DNA from: Hawksworthiomyces lignivorus
Taxonomy: Eukaryota; Ascomycota; Sordariomycetes; Ophiostomatales; Ophiostomataceae
DNA: 64,000 nt
Direction of reading: 5' to 3'
Assembly (NCBI GenBank): GCA_002917075.1
Contig: NTMA01000032.1
Coordinates: 124,001 to 188,000 of the forward strand
Below, piece by piece: positions 55,703 to 64,000 of this stretch. The translations under genes were made by a program, and so were the position numbers. Positions within the stretch are counted from its first letter, which is position 1, and each line of letters starts with the position of its first letter. The notes under the pieces were generated by a model. It made no database searches. It was given only the letters and a program-made list of their open reading frames with translations, and had not been told where the DNA came from.

Positions 55703-58164
55703 TCAGTCTGTGCTGCTCGTTGCTGCATCTGCGTCTGCGCCGTCCCTGCTCGGGCCCGCAGCAGCCGACGCCGCGTCCTGGGCGCCGTCGGCATCCTCCT
55801 TGCGCTTCTTGGCTGGAAGAGCCGGCTCCAGCGCCTGCGCGGCCTCGCGCTTGGGTGTCGTCGACCGGGCCGGGCCAGGCTGTGACGCTGCTGCTGCGGC
55901 GGCAGTATCATCCGTCATGTCCTGGTCGTTGTCGGCGGCGGCGGCAGCAGCAGCAGCAGCGGCCGGCACGAGCGCAGCGGGCACAGTACCGGCGGGCAGC
56001 GCGGCAGCCTTGCGGCCGACGGCAGCCTCGACGTCAATGTCCTGCAGCTCGACGCCGGCGGGCCCGCTGGCGCCCGCGGCAGCAGCAGCGGCGGCGTCGG
56101 CGGCCGTGCCGATCAGCAGCGGCCGCCCCCCCGCGCTGGTGCTGGAGGTGGCGGGCTGCGGGCCCATGTCGGCGGCGCCGATCTCCTGGGGCCCGCGGGC
56201 GTGCGGGACGCGGTCCTCGTCGTCCTCATCTTCGTCGTTCTCCCCGCTGTCTGCTGCTGCAGCGCCGTCCGCGCCGTCCGCGCCGGCACCTGCGGCGCCT
56301 TCGCCAGCCCCGTCGCTGCCGGCCATGGCCGTGTCGCTGTCGCCTTCGTCGCCGCGGCCGTCGTCTGCCATGGTATCATCCTCGTCCTCGTCATCGTCGT
56401 CGGCTGCGCCCGCCTGGCCGCCGCCTCCTCCTCCGCGCCCGCGGAGGCGGCTGCTGAACCTGCCGCTGCTGCCGCTGCCGTTAGCGGCGGCGGCAGCGGC
56501 GGCGGCAGCGCGGGCCAGCTGGCTCACGGGCACGACGCCGGCCTTCTGCTCCTGGCGCAGCAGCTCGCCCTGCGTGATGCCGCGCTGCTGCTGCTGGCGC
56601 TGTACGGCGGCGGCCATGGCGCCGTGGCTAGGCACGCCGTTGACCGAGACGCTGACGGTCTCGATGCTGCCGACGCCGTTGGGCCCGTCGATGGTCTCGG
56701 TCGTCTCGGTGCGCACCTCCATGCGGTGCTGCTGCTGCTGCTGAGTCTGTTGCGTCTGCTGTTGTTGCGTCTGCTGCTGGGTCTGTTGGGCCTGCTGGGT
56801 CTGCTGTGCCTGCTGCTGCTGCTGCTGTGGCTGCGGCTGCGGCGACGGCGAGGGGGACGCGCCGCCCAGCAGCCCGCCGCCGCTCGTGCTGCCGTCCGCG
56901 CTGAACGCCATATCGCCGCCGTCAGATGAGCCCGGCGGGCTCGACCCCCCCTCTTCGGTGGTGTCGTCGTCGTCGCCGTCGCCGCCGTCGAGGCCGCCCC
57001 CGCCGCCGCTGGCGCTGCCGCCGCTGGCGCTGGACGGCCGGCGCCGCAGCCAGGGGATCGGCGTCAGAAGGGCGCCGCCGAGGGCCTCGTCGCTGCCCAC
57101 GCCGCCCACGCCGCCGCCCACCAGCGACGACGACGGGCTGCCCGGGCCTGAGGAGGCGCCGTTGGCCAGCAGCGCGGCGGCAGAGGCGGAGCCCGCCACG
57201 CCGTTGGCCAGCAGCGACATGGCCGACATGTCCGGGACGGCAGGCGGCAGCGGGTAGATGTTGCTGCAGCTGGTGACGCTGATGACGCGGTTCACCGCGT
57301 GTAGGTAGGCGGCTAGGCTGCGGTAGTGCTGGCGCGGGAACAGCACCAGCTCGGCCAGCCGCTGGATCGTGTGCGGCGGGAACTGCGCAAACGTCGTCGT
57401 CAGCGTCGCGATGATGAGGTTGAGCAGCTCCGCCACCTGCGGTGGCAGCACGGTGGTCGGGCCGTCGTCCGGCAGCGACGACGGAGGTGGCGACGACAAG
57501 TTGTTGTCACCAGCGGCGACGACGGCCCCGCCATGGTCATCGCCACCGCCATCTGTAGCTGCGGCGTCATTGGCACTGCTGCTGGCAGCATCTGCGGCGG
57601 CGCCCGTCGGCGTCGATGCCGGATTGGTGTTCTCCTTGTTGGTGTCTTCCTGCGACGAAGACGGATCGCTGTCGCTGGTAGCGCCTGCCGCTGCTGCAGC
57701 TCCTGCTGCACCGGCGTTGGCAAGCGTCCCATTTGAGCTGGTGTTGTGCGCGCTGGAGGAAGGCACGATCGGGAAGCGAGCTGCCTGGGGAGCTGGTTTC
57801 GGTGGGGGGATCACGGGGATAGGAAAGTCGTTGTGCGCAATCTGCAGGTCAGTTAGACGGCATGGCGTAGAAGAGTCGACAAAACACGACGGGGGAGAGG
57901 AGGTGGCTTACCGTCTCAATGCGCGATACGATCGTGCAGAGCAGCTGGGGCCATGCAGAGCTGGGGAACGGAGCGTTAGAACACAGCCACAAACGATAGA
58001 GAGGGGGAGAGGGGCCACGTCGATGGACATGGCCTGCGGGTGATCGCAGACTCGCGTGCCATCACCCGCTTGATCGCGATTTGCAATCGATCGTATACAT
58101 ACTAGTCCATGGAGCCGCCCGCAGCCAGCCTCTGCAGGAGGTCGTCGTCTGTGTCCATGTCCAT
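55703..58164 (-). CDS. Protein phosphatase 4 regulatory subunit 2 (PPP4R2 family)
   Basis: Regulatory subunit that targets the PP4 catalytic phosphatase, with roles in DNA-damage recovery and RNP assembly in other eukaryotes. Exons 58164-58103, 57960-57912 and 57841-55703 join in frame and give 749 aa. The conserved N-terminal part reads YSAWPQLLCTIVSRIE (exon 2), then HNDFPIPVIPPP. After an Ala/Ser-rich insertion it resumes at ELLNLIIATLTTTFAQFPPHTIQRLAELVLFP and HYRSLAAYLHAVNRVI, which is diagnostic. The remaining 450-odd residues are low complexity: Gly/Ala/Asp-rich, a Gln/Thr run near 56740-56830, acidic patches, and a basic PAKKRKED nuclear signal near the end. High GC and simple repeats keep several other frames open. 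The insertion that splits the conserved region is about 100 residues. Confidence 0.87.
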
Positions 58165-58967
58165 CGTGGCAGCAGGAGACACCGGGCAACACACGCTTCA
58201 TGAAAGACGGGGGGAGGGCTAGTGAGTCGTGGGCGACGGCTGCGAGAATAAGAAAAAAAAAAAAGAGAGCCGTCCCGCAGAGAGTCAAAGGAATGCTGGC
58301 ATTCGATTTACATCGGCCGCCGATTGAACGAGAAGGCGACGACGCGGTGGGAGCGCTGGGCGGTCTCTCTCGATGCTTTTTGCGCAAACGCTAAACTTGT
58401 TTCGCCGGCTTTTTTCTGCTCGCCTTGCTGCTGCTGCTACTGCTGCATAGTAGATGCAGACGAGACACGCGGGCTTGCGCCCGCGCCTACTGCAACAGGC
58501 TGGCAGATCGATAAGGAAAAACAGATAAATACAGTGCTTTTAAACAGTGTACACAGTACTACTAAAGGCACAACCAAATTTCGAAGTGCAGCTATTATGG
58601 AGCAATGCAAGACTTCTCGTACGCGTACTCCGTCTTACACCTTATGTGGAATCAGTCCGACGGCTGTGGCTATTTGCGTCTGCTTACGTCGCGACCAGCT
58701 CTGCTCTATGAGCAGTGACGAAAGGCCGTGGAAGAGGGCCTCTGTGTTGTTTTACATAAGTTAAGAAATGCTGGTGCGAGCCGCAGCCGAGAGGCACAAG
58801 CAGAGGCACGGGCAGCCAGCTTGCAGTATATATAGGAGGTGACGCAATACCGAGCCGCGACAACGAGCACAAGTCGCAACAAAGATGCTACAACGCAGAG
58901 ACTGCCATGCCCTAGTGTACTCGTATGGCCGAATTCTGAAGTCAACGCAGCGAGAGCCGTTGCTCCT
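58165..58967. other. Promoter region of the PP4R2 gene
   Basis: Upstream flank of the PP4R2 gene and downstream flank of the decayed gene at 58968. An A-run lies at about 58252-58263. No gene seen. Confidence 0.5.
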
Positions 58968-59400
58968 TTAGTCACGGACCCAGAACCGCGTCTTGCGTAA
59001 AACAAGAAACACTTCGGCCGAGGTGTCTCCCTTGTCCTCCGAAGGTGTGTAGGGCTCATTGAGTTTCCTGGGGTTGCAAAGTCGTAGGGGAGCCACTTGC
59101 CAAGACCATTGGGTAGAAAAAGGGCGATCGTCCCTCTGAACCAGGACAGCCCCATCAAGCGCATAAGAGCGAGACCCTCCGCTACCCACACAAATGAACC
59201 CTGAATCCCTACGCTCTGGAGACTACGGCGTATGTAATCTGCGCGATCCCTATATTGTTCTTGCTTGGACTGAACCGTTCCTGGGACCAGTCGCTGCTCC
59301 GCCTGCTCTAGCGGCTTGCTGATGGACCGTTGTTCCCGTCTAGCGTCAGACTCGTGTGGTTGGCATTTTCGTAGGCTTTTTCTTGCTTTCTAAGCTCCAT
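58968..59400 (-). pseudogene. Decayed gene, family not identified
   Basis: Three frame segments read in order on the minus strand. They are MELRKQEKAYENANH from the ATG at 59400, then ESDARREQRSISKPLEQAEQRL...GIQGSFVWVAEGLALMRLM...LPNGLGKWLPYDF, then NPRKLNEPYTPSEDKGDTS...RKTRFWVRD ending at TAA 58970-58968. The first join looks like a 2-nt AC duplication near 59356; the second is a one-base shift near 59074-59084. Neither has splice signals. The intact protein would have about 145 aa with a charged N-terminal helix. I do not recognise the family. Confidence 0.45.
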
Positions 59401-59748
59401 CTCAACAGAACGTACAGACTCTCGGCAATATAAGCCTAGTACGTATTAATTAGGTCGTACTTATTTTTGGAAGGCGCAGCAACAAGAGGACAAAAAAAAA
59501 AAAAGAGAAAACGGCGTTTCCCGTTGATGTGAGTCCTTTGGGAGAGAGGCAGCCTTCTCCCTAGAACATTGCCTGGGGGCTTTGAATATTGAGATGACGA
59601 AGCATCAATTTGCTCTTGACTGAAGTTCTGTAACCTGACATCTTTTTTCTTTTCATCCTTTTGTTTCCCTTTCGTTTCCCTTTTGTTTCTCGTCTCCCTT
59701 TTCTACCTCTTCTTGTCATCGGTCGCTCTGCTGCACGTCGTACATATG

Positions 59749-61071
59749 CATATTTTTCTTTTTTCCCATTCTCATCTTGTCCTCTTTAAGCATCTTGACA
59801 CCGTCTACCGTCTCCTGAGCCCCTGTTTCGCGGGCTCTTCCAACACATCTTCTCTGATCGTGTTTCATCTTCCCAAGGATCCGTGTGGGCGACTGACAAC
59901 CTGACCCTCATTCGGCGCCACACCAGCACAGCAACACACAGCAGCACAGCAGACACACAGACGGTTCCCACCCTTACGCTCTCAACTAAGCCCTGCACAT
60001 CCTAGACAGAACCAAACAGCAAGGAAGGAAAAAAAAAAAAAAACGAAAATCAGAGAACGCCGCCCCTTCTCTCCATCTTCCTGGTACGCTTTCCCTTTTC
60101 TTGCCTGTGGGCCTCAAAAACCAGCGCGTTCCATTTGCTGGTATTTCCTGCCATCTGCTGCAGCATTCTCCTCCTGCTTCTGCATCTCCATAATACGCCA
60201 CGCTCTCTCTTCGCCTTTTTTCCCTTCTTTCTTCCATCTTATTCCAGCCGATTTCCATTTCTTGTCCCCTCCCGTTCTCTCTTGAATCTCCTTTTCTTTT
60301 TTTTGCCTCCTATCTTCTTTTTTTACTTACGACAGTTCCATCTCGCCAGATATTCCTCGTATAGCGGCAGTCCTCCTAAAACGCCGGCAGAATAAGTGCA
60401 GCTGCCAGTCCCGCTTTTTGGCCAATAAGTCGTTGCACTGTCACCCTCCTTTGCCTGTCCTGACACTCTTATTCGTACCCTCTTCTCGTTCTGCTCACTC
60501 GACTCCTTATTCTCCGGTTTTTTGTTTTTTTCTTCGTTCTTTTTTCCATATAACTTTTCCACTTCTTTGCCATTCCTATCGCGTGTCGAACGGTCCTTTT
60601 TATTGCACCTGTCGAATTTTCTATTCTCACCGCCGAAATACGAAGGCGATCCGTCATTTCTCCTCCAGCTCGTGCTACCAACCGTCGCGAAACGCCAATA
60701 CGAAGTCAGAGAAGCCAACGACCACGTCGCCGCAGCCAGTCGTTTCTGCCATCTATTGCTAGTCTGCCCATTTGTTATCGTTCTGCAGGCGACCTTTTGA
60801 TCCGCCTTTTATTTCTAGCAGACGACTACCGCCACAAATCTTTCTCCATAACTAAGAGATAGAGAGAGAGAGAGGGGGTCGCGACACACAAAATCACTCA
60901 TCTAAGTACAAACCCTTTTTTTCTTCGCCCGTCCTGGCGCCTCGACAAGAATCCCGGCGGTCGCTTTTGACTCCGGACAACGCCTTTGCCCAGCAGCCGT
61001 TTGGCAACGACGCCGGTTACTATCGCCAGAACGCCAACGGATTTGCGCCGCCCGAACCCAAGGCTCGCAAG
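59749..61071 (+). promoter_or_regulatory. 1.3-kb ATG-free leader of the UPF0658-like gene
   Basis: Between the ATG at 59746-59748 and the one at 61072 there is no ATG in any frame (1323 nt; about 20 expected at uniform base use). The stretch is strongly pyrimidine-rich with A-runs, a GA-repeat at 60857-60874 and C/T tracts typical of fungal promoters and leaders. It probably contains the transcript leader, perhaps with leader introns. The last 100 nt are open and coding-like in the frame of the gene. Confidence 0.5.
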
Positions 61072-62270
61072 ATGTTCGACTTCATCGAGACCAAGTGGGC
61101 CAAGGCCTTCTTCTTCACCACCGCCGTCCAGGCCGTCATCTGCCTGGCATTCGAAGCGTGAGTTTTCCCCCTTCTTCTACCGCTCGTAATTTTCCACATC
61201 GCTGCCTCCAAGAGAGGGAACCCCGTCGCTTTGCTGACACCCCCTTGTGCAGATACGTCTTTGGCGAGTTCGAATCCAATGTCATCCAGAACAAGGACAA
61301 CAGCCAGAACAACTCGTTCTATCGGTCGATCCCGACGTTCTTGACGCTCTTCATCTTCGCCTTCTTGTACGAGCTCGTCCTCGTGTGGGATGCTCTCCGC
61401 ATGAAGAACACCATTCAGGTCATTGGCGTGTGCATCGCCAACCTGGCCTTCCTCATCTACACTGCCATCCAGACCGACCAGATCAACCTGGCCATCAACT
61501 CGCTGTCCTTTAGCGGCGCCATCAACCCCAACAAGGGCGGCACCGAGCTCTGGGACAGCCTCAAGCCCTTTCTCATCGCCATCCCCATCATCATCGGCGT
61601 GGCCACCATCTTCATGGGCTTCGTGGCCTGGAAGCTGTACCAGGAGTTCGCCTGGGACATTCTCAAGCAGATCGGCGCCGACTACCGCATGAAGAAGCGC
61701 TTCCTGTCCTACCAGGTAATTTTTTTTTTTCTTTCTCATCATATTATTTCGGAATCTCGATTCTGACTGTTTTAGATTTACATTGCCCTCCTCAAGTTCG
61801 ATTTCTTCTTCTTCCTCGGTTTCACCGTCCAGTTCCTGGTCATCGTCACCAACACGCCCAACGTTGAGTTCGGCCTCACCTGCGCGGCCATCCCCATCAC
61901 CATCGGCATCCTGCTCATGGCCGCCTACTTCACCCGCCACGAGATCAAGGTCGGCATGGCCCTCAACATCGGCCTCTACTTTGGCGGCCTCGCCTGGTTC
62001 TTCTTCAAGCTCGTCCGCATCTACCAGCCGGGCTACAAGCAGAACTACACCGCCGTGCAGAAGTCGCTGACCGCCTTCGCCGTCCTGACCATCCTGCTCA
62101 TCATCCTGACCATCACCAACGCCTTTGTCTGCATGAACAACTTTGGCAGCGGCCTCAAGGCCCACATCCTGAAGCGCGACGGCCCTGAGGAGAAGAGCCA
62201 GTACGACGAGCACTCGATCGGCCTGAGCGACATCAAGCAACCCCTGCCCAGCAGAATGACCATTGACTAA
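61072..62270 (+). CDS. UPF0658-type Golgi membrane protein
   Basis: Polytopic membrane protein resembling the UPF0658 family annotated to the fungal Golgi; biochemical role unknown. Exons 61072-61157, 61253-61715 and 61776-62270 join in frame to 347 aa from the first ATG (MFDFIETKWAKAFF). About eight membrane helices are visible, for example FFFTTAVQAVICLAFEAYVF (split by intron 1), TFLTLFIFAFLYELVLVW, IGVCIANLAFLIY, FLIAIPIIIGVATIFMGFV, FFFFLGFTVQFLVIV and LTAFAVLTILLIILTI. The C-terminal tail is cytosolic-like and polar. The same frame is open upstream to 60856 and reads coding-like text (TPDNAFAQQPFGNDAGYY, then NANGFAPPEPKARK) directly before the ATG. The N-terminus may therefore be about 35 residues longer through a non-ATG start such as TTG 60967 or CTG 60934. 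Confidence 0.85.
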
Positions 62271-63964
62271 AGAAGGCAGCAACTCCTTTTCACAGTCCCC
62301 CCACCCTTGTGTTTGAAGGGTACCATTCCGCTTGCGGCCCCATTGGAAGCGATTCCACGAGGCCTGGTTCTTCCGAGCAGCAATCTCTAGACATGGACAA
62401 TCTCGCCAGGATACTGCCAGCCACCTATCTGGCCAATTTTGGACTATGTCTTTTGGTCGCTCCTCATCATAGACTGTACAACCTCCCTTTACTTATCTCC
62501 TAGCTCGATTTTTGCTTTTTTTCTGCCTTGCTTTGTTCTTCTCATGAACTTATGATCGTCTTTGTCTACACCGAGTTTTATTTTTTAAGCTCGAATTTTA
62601 TCTCGTCCCTTCGGACCATTTCCCATTTTATATATGTACCGGGCGTTTTATGGACATTGGGCAAGCGCGAGGTACACCTCACCTCGAGTGAATTTTATAT
62701 TTTTTGGAGGACCTCTCCATGTTGACCAGGGAGCGGTCATCCAGTTCGATAACGACATTGAACCGTCGAAAGAGTATCAACAACAAAAGAGCACGCGGTG
62801 TGTTTGGAAGGTGTCATCTTTTTTTTATTGTCCAACTATACTTATTTCTCTGCTGTTGGCATTTCCTTACTGTCACAATATACCAGATGGGCTTCAGAGC
62901 GAGTAGCCATAGGTGGGAGGGTGGATATAGCTCAGGCGCATATATAAAACTACGTGTGGAATATACTCCCATATAAAACCATGCTAGCGAGTTAGCAAGC
63001 GAATGTCACTGAAATGAGCGTGAACAATGAAAACAATGAAAGAATGCCATCGTCAAATAGTAGAGATTAGAGGACGCCGCTACTGAAACTAGGTATAAGT
63101 ATGTACATGAGAATGTATCCTGGCATTGGCCATCTCTCGAGTCTTGCTGCAACACTGCGCTACCCATATGGAGAACAAGTGAGTCCTGTCCCCGAAGGCT
63201 TACACTGGCAATTCCAGCCCTTTGGCATCCAAACATATGATTACAGAAGATAGCCTATATGCTCTCTCAAATGGGGCTTTCCCTCCCTTTGCATTGCCCT
63301 CATTTGTCCCCCTCTAAGACGCCAAGAAAGGGAGAGGTATTGAGCATCTCACCGCCAAGAATCTCCCTTTCTCCTGTGTTCTGTTGAAAGTGGCTTCGTG
63401 AGGGGAAATAAAGTACAGCGAATTTGGCGCTCTTTTTGTCTCTGCTAGGTCGTAGACAGTATCTACAGAGACCCTTGTCTCACTCGTTTGTGAAGCAACC
63501 TATATATAGGTCATTTGCGGAGCATATAACGGCTTCAAGAGGCAGCTAAGCTTTAGCTGCAACCTAGCCTGCAGACCGTATCATCACACGTCGTAGCGTG
63601 GGTCACAGTTGGTGTCAGTAAAGTGCCAGAGCAGTCTCTTCTGATAATGAGCGTCGCGGAACCCATAGCCCAGAGCCCCAAGCTAAATGGCCTGCGTCGG
63701 GCGGCAAGGCTTTTGCCGTGCTAGTCACCGACATGACCGAGGACGGCGCTTCTTGCATTCGTATAAACACCAGACGGCGTCGAAAAGTCTTGTGCGAATT
63801 GGCCATTTTTGTAACCTGCTCCTTTCCTCTGCCGGCGATGGCAACGGACACCACAGTTCATGTCGTAAAAGCGACAAGAGACGTGTGTGCCCGGTGTGCA
63901 TTACAAGTAGTTACGACGTGGGACGCAGTCGCTTTATCTTCCATCTAACCCCACCGGGTTTTGC
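62271..63964. other. Intergenic, no intact gene seen
   Basis: 3' flank of the UPF0658-type gene, then AT-rich sequence. At 63690-63945 the plus strand reads GC-rich, coding-like text (ASGGKAFAVLVTDMTEDGAS) without a start or partner, possibly a relic. Confidence 0.4.
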
Positions 63965-64000
63965 CTACAAGATGATCTGCGTGGCGTCCTTGACCTGGCC
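63965..64000 (-). CDS. Possible 3' end of a gene running off the window
   Basis: On the minus strand the last 36 nt read GQVKDATQIIL followed by TAG (63967-63965). Codon use is GC-ending, as in the genes of this window and unlike the flank. Only eleven codons are visible, so the product cannot be named and the call is weak. Confidence 0.25.
   Translation of the reverse strand, partial: GQVKDATQIIL

Noticed and set aside
55627..57276. Long plus-strand open frames over the PP4R2 gene
   Set aside because: Pro/Ser/Arg/Ala low complexity mirrored from GC-rich repeats; the minus strand carries the PPP4R2 core and the three-exon structure.
58706..59191. Single intact 161-codon minus-strand gene
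   Set aside because: Only its first part is coding-like; after about 59080 the coding signal moves to another frame and ends at 58968, so the locus is better read as a frameshifted relic.
61020..62282. 420-codon antisense frame over the UPF0658-type gene
   Set aside because: The plus strand has helices, splice signals and family resemblance; the antisense frame reads through its introns and is Val/Glu/Asp-rich without a domain.

Overview
This is nuclear DNA of a filamentous ascomycete (Pezizomycotina). A Sordariomycete is the likeliest class, but that is inference. The genes carry short introns of about 50-110 nt with GTRNGT-like donors, CTAAC/CTGAC branch sites and TAG/CAG acceptors. Intergenic stretches are AT-richer and contain long pyrimidine tracts. 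The gene content is typically fungal: an eisosome Pil1/Lsp1 protein, a PRC2-type KMT6, PEX13, an NCS1 nucleobase permease, a NACHT/NLR-like gene and a CE3-type esterase.

Layout. 1-4.5 kb: no intact gene. 4.55-6.9 kb (+): Ala/Ser-rich putative transcription regulator. 7.8-13.7 kb (-): two-exon EZH2/KMT6 histone methyltransferase with a Gln-rich N-terminal half and a long charged tail. 15.7-17.2 kb (+): five-exon Pil1/Lsp1. 17.75-18.26 kb (-): LSM-fold NatC subunit (NAA38/Mak31 type), divergent from 18.99-23.04 kb (+), the XPG/Rad2 repair endonuclease. 24.6 kb (-): tRNA-Lys(UUU). 27.5-29.0 kb (+): PEX13. 29.8-31.6 kb (-): NCS1 purine-cytosine permease. 36.6-37.5 kb (-): secreted SGNH/CE3 esterase. 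40.0-47.4 kb (-): an island of accessory and decaying genes (NACHT gene with a frameshift, signal-peptide Hsp70-like ATPase, M61 peptidase with an in-frame TAG, and a further relic). 51.6-51.8 kb (+): 61-aa secreted Cys peptide. 53.5-54.7 kb (-): isochorismatase-family hydrolase. 55.7-58.2 kb (-): PP4 regulatory subunit 2. 59.0-59.4 kb (-): decayed unidentified gene. About 61-62.3 kb (+): UPF0658-type eight-helix Golgi membrane protein. The last bases may hold the 3' end of another minus-strand gene.

The housekeeping genes serve separate functions: chromatin silencing, plasma-membrane domains, N-terminal acetylation, excision repair, peroxisome import, PP4 signalling and Golgi membranes. They are not an operon or pathway cluster, and no secondary-metabolite core enzyme is present. 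The most unusual signals are three. First, a 1.3-kb leader completely without ATG precedes the UPF0658 gene, followed by in-frame coding-like sequence before the first ATG. Second, an all-minus-strand island pairs an NLR-like gene with an Hsp70-like and an M61 gene and shows small lesions that break reading frames. Third, further decayed genes can be read only by switching frames. Exon boundaries were derived by hand from splice signals and frame continuity; no homology search was run.
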